A stretch of DNA of 64,000 nt from Heliocidaris tuberculata. Taxonomy: Eukaryota; Echinodermata; Echinoidea; Camarodonta; Echinometridae. The stretch covers positions 40,139,022-40,203,021 of the forward strand of contig CM046833.1 of the NCBI GenBank assembly GCA_025618425.1, in the 5' to 3' direction. Under the pieces are notes generated by a model. It made no database searches. It saw only the letters and a program-made list of their open reading frames with translations, and was not told the DNA's origin. Position numbers and translations under genes: made by a program. Positions 1 to 11,821 of this stretch are shown one piece after another; position 1 is the first letter of the stretch, and each line of letters begins with the position of its first letter.

Positions 1-53
1 GCAATTCATTAGGAAAACAAAAATATGAGGTTCAGTCACCGAATGAGTGGAGG
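1..53 (+). pseudogene. fn3 exon tail of an upstream cassette (unit 0)
   Basis: Frame from base 3 reads NSLGKQKYEVQSPNEWR, which matches the end of the fn3-type exon in cassettes 3 and 4 (...EVQSPDEWRK). At base 54 the match stops inside the motif GTGG and the sequence continues as the 5' flank of cassette 1. The remainder of unit 0 and its spacer are therefore missing through a deletion or unequal exchange. Confidence 0.6.
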
Positions 54-628
54 CAATATCTACATAATTATATAGTGTCCAATTTATTTTGATTTAATAC
101 TAATATTTTCATGTGAATGAAGTATACTGTAACATGTGGAAAATGTGAAACCGTACTTGAAAGTATTCCACTGGTTAAATCCATAACAAATATGTACTCA
201 GAATGATACACGCGTATTAGAATGACACAAAAATATAAAGTTATTTAAAAAAAAAAAGTGGGAGCCCTTAGCAAAGCTACTGTAATAAAGCAATAACTTC
301 CAAACAATATCTACATAGAAAATAGGTAACTTTCTATTTGAACTGTAATTCTTTTGTCAATATTTCAACTAAATGTTAAAAAAGATACCGCCTCCTATCG
401 TTTTGACATGAACATGGAATGACTCACTGACCAATTAATGTATAGTTATAGTTTCGATAACTATACAAAACAGTAGTTCCATACGATACACTACCAATAC
501 TAATAATATTAAACTTCCCACCACTTTCGAAGGCAACATAAGTCCATTCGACATGAAAATTAATTGTTCGTAATTAATTTTCTCATTCAAGGACCAAAGT
601 TGAAATCATTTTACATTTACACTAGAAA
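54..628 (+). promoter_or_regulatory. 5' flank of cassette 1, with conserved dyad at 441-465
   Basis: This stretch aligns by eye with the DNA ahead of the signal-peptide exons of cassettes 2-5. A dyad, TATAGTTAT-(A)GTTTCG-ATAACTATA, sits at 441-465, about 165 bp before the ATG. It is followed by an untranslated leader that is nearly the same in every cassette (a CAAGGACCAAAGT block just before the ATG). The promoter role is inferred from conservation; no canonical TATA box or start site can be fixed. Confidence 0.5.
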
Positions 629-686
629 ATGGGGTCGCACATTCACCCAACCTTTTTTTTGTTCGCCATCCTCGCGTGCCTTAAGG
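629..686 (+). pseudogene. Cassette 1 signal-peptide exon
   Basis: It encodes MGSHIHPTFFLFAILACLK plus one base (phase 1) and ends at a GTAAAC donor. It has a positive/polar N-terminus and a hydrophobic core, as in the other four cassettes (MGSHIHRTFLFAILACLKG). It carries one extra TTT codon. The exon itself is intact but belongs to a dead gene. Confidence 0.75.
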
Positions 687-1014
687 GTAAACTAATAATT
701 CTTAATTTTATTATTTTGTTTATTTTTTCTTACTTCAATGCAGGATTGAATATGTATAATATCTACTATAACACTCATTCACCGATTTACTTTCCTGAAG
801 ATGCACACTTCATCTGTTGGTAAACACTCCTTTACGTTTCAGAAGGCCTTTCAGTGTATTTATGTAGATAATTTCAAATAATGTATCAACAATACTGATG
901 GCAAATGATGTTGTGATTAATTTTCTAAATTGCTTGTGTCCCTTTTTAATATGCTACAGTGGTGAGAAACGTTATTATATATATGTTATCTGGTTATTTC
1001 AATGACTTTTGCAG

Positions 1015-1350
1015 GTAACCTTGGGGACTTACAGGCATCCATCGCTAATGATTACCTTCCTCTCACTGGGGAAGGTATTGAACTTGCTATTCGTCTCTCC
1101 CCAGCGAATTTTACATTACATGGAGGAGAAACGGTTTTGGAAATCTGGCAACTTTTATTTGCTATATCTGCTTGTGAGCAGAGCAATTTGAATTCTTATT
1201 TTTCTACAGTCAATCTGAAGACAGATTCTACACATTTTAATCTAACAATCAAAGATTTAACAATGGATGATAGTGGCATGTATCAGTGCCAAATTATCAG
1301 CATCGAAGGTGTGGAAACAGCTGCAGTAGAACTTGAAGTGTTGTCGAGAG
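1015..1350 (+). pseudogene. Cassette 1 Ig1 (V-like) exon, frame-damaged but open
   Basis: Aligned with cassette 5 (37,787-38,137) this exon has a 7-nt and an 8-nt deletion. Together they remove 15 nt, so the frame is lost and then regained. The stretch between them is scrambled: the B-strand Cys (ELVCGF in paralogs) and the core Trp (MTWRRN) are gone. The second half (NSYFSTVNLK...DSGMYQCQ) matches cassette 5 residue for residue. The splice sites (TTTTGCAG / GTAAGA) are intact. The exon cannot fold as a normal Ig domain. Confidence 0.8.
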
Positions 1351-1616
1351 GTAAGACCGTTTCCTGCAATTTCTTTATTACATTCGTCGCTATAGAGTAA
1401 GAATTTCATTCTGAAACATGTTCGCATTATTAAAAGAAAATATTAAAAACAAAAAAAGTGGAGACATCACGATCCCATCTTTGCGCTGATTTCAAGCGTA
1501 AATAATATAGCTAAATTCAGCTGCAGATTGTTCAATTTCAAGCGTACGCATTTTGGGCATGTAATTAAAATCGGTGCTCCATCATAGATTCTAAAATGTC
1601 AGATTTGTATTTTACA

Positions 1617-1617
1617 G

Positions 1618-1644
<27 letters not shown>
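1617..1644 (+). repeat. (TG)n microsatellite
   Basis: This is an uninterrupted TG run in intron 2 of cassette 1. Cassette 5 has only a few TG units at the matching site (about 38,416). Confidence 0.9.
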
Positions 1645-1650
<6 letters not shown>

Positions 1651-1894
1651 TCTCTCTCTTTGATTCAATAGCGAGCTTTCGATTTGCACGTCGAAATAGT
1701 CGACTGGTACGATCGAACCGGGAGCAGCGAACATGAACGGACGTGCCTAGATCGACCTCCGCTTTCGTCAAATGTCAAAAGGAAAAGCAAGGTATTTTTA
1801 CTGAAATTTGCACTACTCTTGCCGACTCATCACCACCAGTTATTTCTCTCATCTATATTTTGAATTTTGATCATATCTCTGATTCCATTTCAAC

Positions 1895-2898
1895 TTGCCT
1901 TCACAAAAAAGCATTTGCATGTTTTCAAGCAATGCTGACAAGAAAGATGGCGACCAGAACGAAGCACCGAGGCGCTGCGGCGTCTTACAGTCAAGCGGCC
2001 GCCTCCAGCCCTGCACCATCTGCATACTCAAGCCCTGCCTCCGCGAAAAGGTCAAAGCACTCCTTCGTCTTCGGGTAAACGCTCAACGAAAAAGACAACA
2101 CAACCAGTGCATCGCACAGAACAGCGAGAGAGCCTCCCAGCTGAAGAAGGGCCGGACCTCTCGACAGCGATACGACAAGCACTACATGAGCTCCTTTTCA
2201 GAAGACAGCTTCGTGAAAAACCTGGTTTCAGCCATCAAATCATCATTATTAGCAGAAATCGAGGATGCAATTTCACAGAGAGTAGCCGAGTCTCTACAAT
2301 TTGATGCCAATAATTTCATTTATAAGATCGCAATGTTGGAGGAATAGATTGAGAGCGTACATGCTGACGTTGACGACGCTGAGCAATATTCGCGAAGGAA
2401 TTGCCTTATCTTTTGTGGCGTTCATGAGATGCCTAATGAAAACACCGATGAAGTAGTCGCTCATATCTGCGAAAAGAATCTTGGAGTTAAGATTGACATG
2501 ACATCTGACATCGACCGTTCGCATCGTCTTGCTTCGCGTGAACCGTCTGGACCTAGATCTACATCCAAATCCAGTTCTACTCGCAGAAAAATTCCAAGAA
2601 ACATCATAGTGAAGTTCGCGAATTATCACACCAGAAACGAAGTCTACCGTGCTAGAAGGAAATTAAGAGATGCTAATGTTGATGACGTTGATGACGATGG
2701 TGGACACAATATCTACATCAATGAAAATATCACAAAGAGGAGAGCTGACCTCTTTGGACAATCAAGAAAGCTAAACATAAGTTCATTGACAAAATTTGGA
2801 CACAAGATGGTAAGATCATCGTTAAGAACCGTAATGGTGACTGTGTCAGTATTACGCGTAAGAGCGAACTTGCAAACATCCAATCACTTAATGCTTGA
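1895..2898 (+). pseudogene. LINE ORF1 (RNA-binding type), broken
   Basis: It reads ...AEQYSRRNCLIFCGVHE...DIDRSHRLA...RNIIVKFANYHTRNEVYRARRKL...INENITKRRADLF, the pattern of ORF1 proteins of many non-LTR retrotransposons. There is an in-frame stop at 2345-2347 (EE*IESV) and a frameshift near 2,770. After the shift the frame reads IWTQDGKIIVKNRNGD and ends at TGA 2896-2898. The start is uncertain because the N-terminal part is low complexity. Confidence 0.75.
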
Positions 2899-3174
2899 TC
2901 GGATCTGTTGGTATTGTTTCAACTATCATTGGCAATGCTACTAGTGCAATTCCATTTCTTTTAACTGAGACATTTGGTCGATCCCATTTCTTTTAACTGA
3001 GTCATTTGGTCGATTCGTCTTTAGACGTACATCAAGCCTTTTTATAATTTATTTTTCTCCCCCTCAACAGTTAATATTCACTTGTGATTATATTTATTTC
3101 TACTGTAAAGTTACCATATATCGCTCTTTTTTGTATTCTTTTATACTTTATATGTCTCGTACATCATTGTATTT

Positions 3175-6100
3175 ATGTGTGACTCAATTTTAGGAAACCA
3201 AACCATTTTCAGTCATAATAACCTAGACCTTTCTAGTGGAGAGCACAGTGAATTCGACTCAAGCTATTATTCATGTGAACTGTTTGTCAACAATTTTGTA
3301 AATGAAATAGATGTTCAGAACCAGAAACTTTCTTGTATACATTTCAACTGCCGTAGTCTTGCCAAGAATTTTGAAAATCTCACTCTCTTTCTAAATGATA
3401 TTCATTACAACTTCTCTACCATAGAATTAACAGAAACATGATTAAAATCTGATGCTTTCTTACATTTGTATGACATTGATAATTATGATTTTATTGCAAA
3501 TAGTAGATCTCACAAAACAGGAGGCGGCGTTGGAATGTTTATACAATCTAGTATGAAATACAATCAAAGAAATGAAATTACTTTCATGTTTAACAGTTTT
3601 GAATCACTGTTTATAGAAATTCCTGAATTTGATAATGTTAATTCAAGGTCTTGTATTGTAGGAGTGATTTACAGGCCCCCTGCGAGTCCTGTCGATGATT
3701 TCTTACAAAATCTGAGTAAAGTTTTACATACAATTAGTCATGAACATAAATCTTGCTTTTTACTCGGTGACTACAATATTGATCTTTTATCTGTAACTGG
3801 TACCAATATCTCCAATCGCTTTTTTAGGCACTATTCTCACTTATTCAATGCACCCAATGATTAATGAACCCACATGCATTTCCTGCCATAAAGCATCACT
3901 TCTAGACAATATACTTACTAATGCTGGTGTTTACTGTGAATCAGATATATTATTATGTGATGTAAGTGATCATCTACCTGTGTTTTCTTTTACCAATGTT
4001 TCCTTAGAACCAAAAGCAAATAGAGAAGAATCATGTGTGTACACACGTCTTCTTAATGATGCAAATATTTTAAAGTTCTATCACTTATTAAGTGGAATTG
4101 ATTGGCATTACTATGTGCATTTTGAAGACACAAATGACAATTACAACAGCTTCATTTCAGTATTCATGACTAAGTATAATGAGTGTTTTCCTATTACTTT
4201 TAAACGTAAACATAAGAAACTCAAAAAACCATGGTACTCTTCTTACCTCAGAAAATTGTGCAATAAAAGACTAAGGTTTTATAGGAAATATCTAAAGAAA
4301 CCTACCAATGTAAACAAAAACAGGTATAATTCATTTAGAAATTTTGTCACAAAAATAAATTCGGAAAACAAAGAAGACTTACTATAATCAGAGGTTCAAA
4401 GACGCAAATGGAAATATGTCAGGGACATGGAAAGTTATAAACAATTTATTAGGAAAGAATAAAAAAATCAAGCTTCCTGAATCTAAAGAAGATGGCATGA
4501 ATATTCCTAATGAAGCTGTTGCCAAAGGTTTCAATGATTATTTTGTAAACGTTGCACATAACATGCTATCAGAAGTTTCTAATGCATCTCAGTCTAATTT
4601 TTCCCCAACTGCTCACATTGAAAACAATTTGAAAACTTTTTTTTTGCAAACCTATAAATGGAAGTGAAATCATAAGTACTGTATCAAAAATGAGAAATGG
4701 TACCAGTCCAGGATATGATGATGTTCATATATCTGTAGTAAAAGAGATTATTCACTTGATATGCAAACCCTTATGTGCAATATTTAATTCATCTATTACG
4801 AATGGTGTATTTCCTGACAAGATGAAAGCTGCAAAGGTTATTCCTATATTTAAAAAAGGTCAGTCAAACTTGTATTCAAATTATCGACCCATTTCCCTCC
4901 TTCCTCTATTTTCAAAAATTCTTTAGAAATGTATGTATAATCGGCTTATCTGTTTTATTGACAAATTCCAATCGTTATATTGTAACCAATTTGGCTTCAG
5001 GTCCAAACACTCGACCTCTTCTGCTCTTATTGAGTTTATTCATACCATTGCTAAAGCTATGGATAACAGTGAAATATCAGTGAGTGTGTTTTTAGACCTT
5101 TCAAAGGCTTTTGACTGTTTCAATCATAAGATATTATTAGACAAACTATCTTGTTATGGCATCAGAGGTATTCCTCTTAAGTGGTTTCAGAGCTATTTAA
5201 ATGACCGTAAACAGTTCACAGTTTATGAAAATAGTCAATCTCAAATGCAAAATATCTCATGCGGAATTCCGCAAGGATCAATTTTAGGCCCCCTCCTTTT
5301 TCTAATATTCATAAATGATATTCATAAATCTTCTACCAAACTCAATTATGTTCTCTTTGCAGATGATACTACGCTCTCTTTATCCCCTGAGAATGAAGAG
5401 ACTCTTATTCAAACTCTAAACAATGAATTAGAACATGTTAGCAACTGGCTCAAAGATAACAAACTACTCTTAAATACAAATAAAACTCACATGATGATAT
5501 TTACCAAAAGAAATAATGATGTTTCAAATTATAAGGTATATTTAAATGGCTCTGAGATCACCATACTTTCTAACACAAAATTTCTTGGAATTCAAATTGA
5601 TGACAAACTGTGTTGGAACGACCATATAGATTATGTCAGCACGACAGTTTCACGAAATATTGGTGCTCTTAACAAATTAAACTACCTACCAAGAAATATT
5701 TTACTATCTCTATATTATACCTTGATTTATCCTTTTCTTACATATTGTAATGTTGTTTGGGCTGCAACTTCTCAACAGAACTTGTCAAGAATATACAAAC
5801 TGCAAAAAAGAGCGGTGGGGATAATATGTAATTCTCCTTTTCTTGCCACCACTAAACGTTTATTTACACAATTACAACTTTTGAATATATTTGACTTATA
5901 TGAACTGAGATTAGCAATGTTTATGTATCGCAGTCATAGAAAAACGTTGCTATCATCTTTAACCTGGTATTTTTCTTTCAATTCTGATACCCATTCTTAT
6001 TCTACCCGCTCATCCGCAGATTTTTATATTCCATATGCAAGAACTACAGTTTCTCAAATAACAATTTATTATGCAGGTCCTAAACTATGGAATTCTTTAT

Positions 6101-6180
6101 CAACTAGTCTCAAATCGACTTGCTCACTTAATATTTTCAAAAAGCAATACAAAGAAAAGCTTTTACACATTCGTACGTGA
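3175..6180 (+). pseudogene. LINE ORF2: AP endonuclease + reverse transcriptase, broken
   Basis: The endonuclease part has HFNCRSL, LTET, GVIYRPP, GDYNIDLL and SDHLPVF, so the metal and His residues remain. The reverse transcriptase has NYRPISLLP, NQFGFRSKHST, LDLSKAFD, GIPQGSILGPLLF and FADDTTL, with the catalytic Asp pair present, followed by a C-terminal CNVVWA...LQKRAVGI region. Disabling changes are TGA in place of the expected Trp codon at 3439, TAG at 4924-4926, and frameshifts near 3,850, 4,385 and 4,640. The architecture fits the CR1/L2/Jockey group; the exact clade needs a phylogeny. Confidence 0.9.
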
Positions 6181-6383
6181 GTCACCTCAAGATCTCAAGA
6201 TCTTTAATCTCGATCCCCACTCATCTATGTCTCTTGATTTTCCATACAGTCGTTTATTTTTGATGTACTTTTTATGTATTCATATTTTATATGTATGATC
6301 ATTATGTGCAATTATGGGCTTTCATATGTATATTGTCTCTATATTGAGTGAAATAAATGAATCTTGAATCTTGAATCTTGAAA
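6181..6383 (+). mobile_element. LINE 3' UTR and (AATCTTG)n tail
   Basis: A short 3' UTR holds AATAAA at 6352 and ends in 7-bp tandem repeats (ATCTTGA, about 3.5 units, 6358-6383) rather than poly-A. Such short tandem tails are usual for CR1/L2-like elements. Confidence 0.8.
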
Positions 6384-7001
6384 CCACATTTTTAAGCTCT
6401 ACGCATGCGTCACATCGTCTCCCTCGTCCACTAGCCGAATCGAGGACGCGTGCACCCTGGTTTTGCCGTCGTCCTAGATTCAGCTCGAACGTTCATATAT
6501 ATGACGTCATACAAGCTCCAAATATGGATGAAAGTGCGACCCACACGGTCGTGAGAGATCGAAAGCGTATAACGCGAAGTGAACGGACTTGGCCTGTGCG
6601 ACGCCTCCACGCTCTGGTGACTCGTCGCAGAAGTCGTTCGGAGCAGAAATCGAACGCTTGCTATTATATCGCTTTCTTAATTTGACTGCCTTCTCTTTCT
6701 TGTCATATTCACCCCAACCAACTGAAATTGCCATCAGTGACCGAAGCTCTCAAGAGGAATATACAAATATCTGTCAAATAGTCTAATATAATAAGCACAT
6801 CAAATCAGTTCATTAATTCATAATGCACTTCTTAATTTGGTAATTATGTTAGTTTGCAAAGAAATCTGGTATTTTAACTTCGCTTCTTTACACGAAAATT
6901 ATAATGAAAAAAAAAAAAATATTGAAAGTATATAGTACAAATGTACCAGTGTTTGGGTTTGATTTTTTTTTTTAATTCATGACGATTTTTCAATTGGTCA
7001 G

Positions 7002-7330
7002 CCCCACCTGCTGTTGTAGTCATCAGCGATAATCAGTCTCAACTAAGATATATGCCGAAGGCTCCTACGTTTCCATGACAACGGGAAAACCACAGGAAAT
7101 CACATGTACAGCACAAGCACGACTCCCGGCTTTCATTGAATGGCATACGAATGTTGAAGATGTCCAGCTTCTGGGCCAGTCTAATGTGGTTGAAGGACAA
7201 ATCTACACATCTCGGGGTGTAGCCACAATAACTTCTTCTACAGAAGATCGTAACAAAATCATTCGTTGTCTCGTGTCCCAATCGGAACTTGGAAACTTGC
7301 TTCAAACAACCATTCGTGTTTATATTGCAG
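7002..7330 (+). pseudogene. Cassette 1 Ig2 exon with 2-nt insertion
   Basis: It is homologous to the 327-nt Ig2 exons of cassettes 2, 4 and 5. An extra AT in AGATATATGCC (about 7048) shifts the frame and brings a TGA about 25 nt later. The downstream part (ITCTAQARLPAFIEWHTN...IIRCLVSQSELG) is preserved in another frame. The acceptor (GGTCAG) and donor (GTAATT) are intact. Confidence 0.85.
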
Positions 7331-7585
7331 GTAATTACAATCAGTTATCTTTTTAAATGATTTTTTTTAAAATTATCATCATATCCTGGACTAGATCAAC
7401 ACCAGTATAGCTCCTGTATTTTATATATATATTTTTGTACCAGGAATAAATCTAAAATGCTACCATTACAGTTTTATGAGGGGTTCTGCAAACAAAGGAA
7501 GAATATTTTTCGTTTGAACAATTTTCTCACTTCTTTCATTAACTCTCGAAATAAATTCAGTTATCATTTCATCTGTCCATATTAG

Positions 7586-7928
7586 TCTTATCAACGGCCT
7601 CTCAGCTCCTTTAGGCATAAGCAACGAAACAGGGACCCAAAGTGTCGTCGTCTTTCAAAACGTTTCAGAAGTATTCACCTGTAAATGTTTGGGATCTCGT
7701 CCACCGGCCCTTCCAACCTGGGAACTTGGGGGCACAGTTGTCTCTGGTGACATTATAGCTTCCATTACCCAAAATAGCAAGGACCATAGTTCATATGATA
7801 CTCTGAGTAGCCTACCCATGGTACCGGGAAGAAGTTATCGGGAAGAAGTTATCATAACAAAATGTTGCGGTGTTTAACACCTGCCGGGCAAAACCTAATT
7901 CAGGCAAGAGTGAAATTAGTCGTTTATG
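7586..7928 (+). pseudogene. Cassette 1 Ig3 exon, two frameshifts
   Basis: Compared with cassette 3 (23,841-24,176), seven bases are lost near the start (GGCCTCTCAG for GGCCTTACAACTCTCAG), giving an early TAG. GGGAAGAAGTTATC is tandemly duplicated at 7826-7853 (14 nt). The Ig core CKCLGSRPPALPTWELGG is still readable between them. Confidence 0.85.
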
Positions 7929-8029
7929 GTAAGTTCATTAAAAATACTATATGTGTCTATCAACATTAAACCTGAAAGTATAGAATATACCATTAATTAT
8001 TCCATGACAAGGAAACGCCGACGCTAATG

Positions 8030-8129
8030 TTAATGTACGAGCCACTAGTAACTGAAGAAGGACAATATGAATGCTTGGTCGTGACAAGGCTAGGTAACGA
8101 CAGTGCTGCTATCAATTTTACCTTATCTT
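8030..8129 (+). pseudogene. Cassette 1 Ig5 exon remnant
   Basis: Only the last third of an Ig5 exon survives (EEGQYECLVVTRLGNDSAAINFTLSC). It is fused to DNA of the Ig3-Ig4 intron (GACGCTAATGTTAATGTA). It has no acceptor, so it should stay unspliced. The same junction is present in cassette 3 at about 24,285. Confidence 0.75.
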
Positions 8130-8581
8130 GTGAGTAGTGATATAAGACTTAGGCCTAGATATAACATGGATGTACTATTTCCACGTCACTTTTACTGCAC
8201 TGTGTTACCGTCCTCCTCATGATCTTATAAATGAGAATATATCAGTGGGGATAAGGGAATTCGTTTGGAGGAAATAGTATATTATTAACTGTATATTTTG
8301 TCTTTAGTATTAAATTTGAGTTTAGAGCATTCATCGCAAGGCAATATTGAAGTCCTTATTTTCACGCAAAATAATTTTTCCAAAAGATCTATGGAAGGCC
8401 TACACGAATGCCATAAATATGATTTAATTACTCAGGGCACGGAAAGATACTCTGTTTTTGTTTCTGTGCAATGGATGAGGCATAGAATTAAAGTTTGCGT
8501 AAATGTTAATTTAGAATTAAATAACGAACAACCCTGCTCTATCTCTCTCACCTTCTATTTCCATTTCTTTTAAACTTACAG

Positions 8582-8632
8582 CTGTCCCTGACAAACCTTC
8601 TGGGTTGGTTGTATTCCGAAATCAGACGACAT
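8582..8632 (+). pseudogene. Cassette 1 fn3 exon, 5' part, split by a transposon
   Basis: It reads VPDKPSGLVVFRNQTT up to the insertion point at 8632. The exon resumes at 10,132 with TTTACTCTCTTCGCTGCTTGGCAA (read in two parts). The acceptor TTACAG is intact. Confidence 0.85.
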
Positions 8633-8829
8633 GGCTTGTACTAAACAGTCCGGTCGCGGAGTGGCGCGGCACGGCTCGCTGGGTAGAAATTTTAGAACAT
8701 TAATTTGTATGGTGTCTTCAAAGGGACAAATTGAAAAAGTGTCCATCTCAGTATCATTATTTTTCCCGTTTTTAGGCTAAAAACGGAAAACAAGGGAAGA
8801 AATAAAACAGTAGAAGGACAAAGCAAAGG

Positions 8830-8863
<34 letters not shown>

Positions 8864-10123
8864 ACGAGAAAGAGAGATAGGATATAATGGTAGGAAAGAC
8901 CGAAGAGAAGATGAAAGGAAACAAAGAATACAACAAAAGGAAAATTGAAGAGAATAAATGAGTGAATAAAAACAAAGAATAACATAAAGAACGATAGAGA
9001 CATGAAGGATAACATATTTAGAGTAACATAAGGAAAGATGTAGAAGAGAAGATGATAATTTGAATAAAATAATAACATAACGAAAAAGATTAAAAGAAAG
9101 AATGATAGGATAACAAAAGAATGGTTTGAGGAAAGTAAGTAAAGATGGAAGGCAGAACAATATTTTTTACAAAGAATATCATCAAGGATAGAGAGGAAAA
9201 TGATAGGATAAAAAAGGTATAACATAACGAAGATAGAGAGAAATGATAGGGAAGGATAAAGATTAACGTAGGGGAGAAACTGATAAAAGTACACAAAGAA
9301 TATCAAAACGAAAGGAAAGATGGAAAGGTAATTCCTAGAAGGATGAAAGTAAGGAATAACATAACTAGAGATAGAGAGAGAAATGATAAAAGGATATAAA
9401 CATGAGGAAAGGTGGAAGAGAAGATGATAATAATAATGGCCACTTATATGCTCTCATATCTCAGTTATAGCCGAACCGCCAAAGTAGCTATCAACATGGG
9501 CGCAAATTCAGGGGGGGGGGGCAGGGGGACATGTCCCCCACTTTTTTTGAAGGGGGGGTTGTCAGAAAAAAAATCAGACATTTCGGACAGGTACAAAAGT
9601 TAAATCATGTGGTGATCCCCCCCCCCCGAATTTTTCAAAATGGATTTGCGCCACTGGCTATCAAGCATATCAGGTACATATTTACAACTTGTTGGAGAGT
9701 GGCAAATGTAGATTAGTGTCTTGTCTTGCCAAAAGAAGTTCATGCCGTGGTGGGATGCAAACCCTGTACCTTGTGCTCTGCATGAAATAAAGATGAAAGC
9801 AACAACAACAACAACCCCCCCCCCAGAAAAAAAAAAATAGGATAAAAAGAATGATTATAAAGAGTAACATCAAGAAAAAGGGAAGACGAGATGATAAGAA
9901 GAATCAAAGAACATAATGAAAGGAAAGGTGGAAAGAAAAATGTTACAGAAGGATAAAAAGAAAATACCACTACTACACTTTTTTTTTTTTTTTTTTTTTT
10001 TTGCTGCTGCTCAACAAACAGATACCATACATAAAATTACTGGAAAATGTTCGAAAATTTCTACCCAGCAAGCCGCGCCGCGGCGCGCCGCGTCACGCCG
10101 CGACCAACTGTTTAGTACAAGCC
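8633..10123. mobile_element. 1.5-kb TIR element in the cassette 1 fn3 exon
   Basis: About 68-bp inverted ends start GGCTTGTACTAAACAG (8633-8700 and about 10,045-10,123) and share GTCGCGG and GCTGGGTAGAAATTTT blocks. The flanks GACGACAT (8625-8632) and GAAGGCGT (10,124-10,131) match at 5 of 8 bases and could be a decayed 8-bp target duplication (hAT-like). The interior is non-coding: a purine-rich tract (8,820-9,460), a smaller G/C-run palindrome (about 9,494-9,658) and poly-A/T runs. It is non-autonomous. Confidence 0.75.
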
Positions 10124-10131
10124 GAAGGCGT

Positions 10132-10340
10132 CGTTTACTCTCTTCGCTGCTTGGCAACTGGAATGTGATGACGGACGTCATCAAACAGTTCATCCGCATT
10201 TTTATTCAAGCAGCAATTTGAAATTGAAAAAAAAATAAATAAATAAAAAATGAATAAATAAATGTGAGGTTCAGTCACCGGATGAGTGGAGGAAATTTAA
10301 TGCTACATTAAAAATGACATTTCACAAAACATGTCTTTTA
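10132..10340 (+). pseudogene. Cassette 1 fn3 exon, 3' part
   Basis: It continues the split fn3 exon: FTLFAAWQLECDDGRHQTVHPHF, then a TAA in a (TAAA)n-like stretch. Homology to cassette 3 runs on to the shared CATGTCTTTTAA at about 10,330-10,341. Confidence 0.7.
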
Positions 10341-11821
10341 AACTAGAGGCATTATGCTAAACAATTAAATACTATATTTAGGTTAAAACAGTAGTCATGA
10401 AATGTATAGTTTTAACGATGTACGACACAGTTGTTAAATTCTCCCCGATAAGAATATTCAACCTGTTTATACAATTCGGGGATCTACTGAAGCTTTCAAT
10501 AACATAGCCGAAAGCTAGTACATCTAGGAGATCAAACTTCTATATTTTTGTTCAATGCTATATTTAAAGAAAATAATTATATTGAAGATTAGGCCTATCC
10601 GATTAAATACGTCGTCTTCTGGGGTGGAGAGGAAATGGGTAGTTAAAGATAGATTCATTAGAACTTCCGTAATACCTGGATGGGCTGAACACTGAATGAA
10701 TCGTGTTGAAAGTAAAAGGGTGAATGAGAATGAAAAATATTTCTAGCTTTTAGTTACAAATAAAGTAACTACAATAACGACTTAATAAGAATACAACTTG
10801 GTTAGTCAAACGTCTATACATGAAAGTCACTACTGTATTAGAAAAGAACTATTAAGCTTATTAGTCGTTACACAAATAAAACTTAGCAGATAAGATACGA
10901 AGGTATCTGAGAAAAGCTAAATGATATCGGGTTGCATAACCTTACGATAGTAACAACATTTGGATAGATAAGTAAAATTAGATTACATTCACGTGATATT
11001 CACGTTAATTGCTTAAACATCAAGCAAATAAAAATGAGCCCATACAGGCAATAATTAATATTTGATATATTTTTCTACATCTTTCGGGCCAGCAAAGTTC
11101 TCATATTCAATGTTTCAAATGTTTTAAAATATATTGTAACGCATTGATTGAAAAACCCAATCATATATAAAGGCAATAAAAGTTGCCTTTATCTCAATCC
11201 ATGGAAATACTGATATCATTATCCGATTTATTTTGATTTACCGATAACATTTAATTTGAATTAAATGCATGTATACCGTTACATTCACAATATAAGAAAC
11301 GGAATATGAAACTATGCGATTAGTTAATTACATAACAAATATTGTGTAGTCAGAATGATACAAGCGTATCAGAATGACCCTCAAATAATTTTGTGTCAGA
11401 AGAGAATTAAAAAAAAAAAAAGGGGGGGGGGGGCTAATTAGTTAGCAAAGACATTGCAATAAAGCAATGACTTCCAAACAATATATAAAATAGGTACCCT
11501 ACCATTTGAACTGTACTTCTTTTGTCGATACTTAAATACTAGACCTATTTGTTCTATAGCTTGCGCCTTCTATAGTTTTTACATGAACATGGCATGACTC
11601 GCCAATAAACGGTATAGTTATAGTTTCGATAACTGTACAAAACAAAAGAAAAGTACTCAACCTAATTGTAATTTCATCATACACTAAGTACATACTATAA
11701 AATTTCCATTCACTTTCGAAGGCAACAGCAGTCAGCTGGACACGAAAATAAGTTGTTTGTATCTGATTTTCTTGTTTAATCAAGGACCGAAGTCGACATC
11801 ATTTCACATTTACACTGGGAA
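10341..11821 (+). promoter_or_regulatory. Spacer and 5' flank of cassette 2
   Basis: No gene is seen. The first part (to about 11,000) matches the spacer after cassette 3 (25,080-26,200). From about 11,160 it matches the flanks of the other cassettes. The conserved dyad is at 11,613-11,637 with one mismatch (ATAACTGTA). An A-run followed by a 13-G run lies at about 11,409-11,433. Confidence 0.5.

Larger units (their letters stand above)
1669..6663. mobile_element. TIR DNA element carrying a nested LINE
   Basis: The ends are inverted: TAGCGAGCTTTCGATTT at 1669-1685 and the complement of TAGCAAGCGTTCGATTT at 6647-6663 (15 of 17 match). Outside the ends the intron resumes collinearly with cassettes 3 and 5 (left TTTGATTCAA, right TTATATCGCTTTC). 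Flanking TA on both sides suggests a TA target duplication, as in Tc1/mariner-type elements. The LINE fills the middle. DNA at 1,690-1,860 and 6,384-6,646 appears to be the element's own sequence; no transposase is visible. Confidence 0.65.

Noticed and set aside
7689..7877. Open frame covering most of cassette 1 Ig3 as a working exon
   Set aside because: Upstream 7-nt loss and a downstream 14-nt duplication put both exon ends out of frame.
8692..9306. 204-codon open frame on the - strand, very Phe/Leu/Ser-rich
   Set aside because: It is the complement of a purine-rich, A-rich tract inside a non-coding TIR element. The composition explains the open frame.
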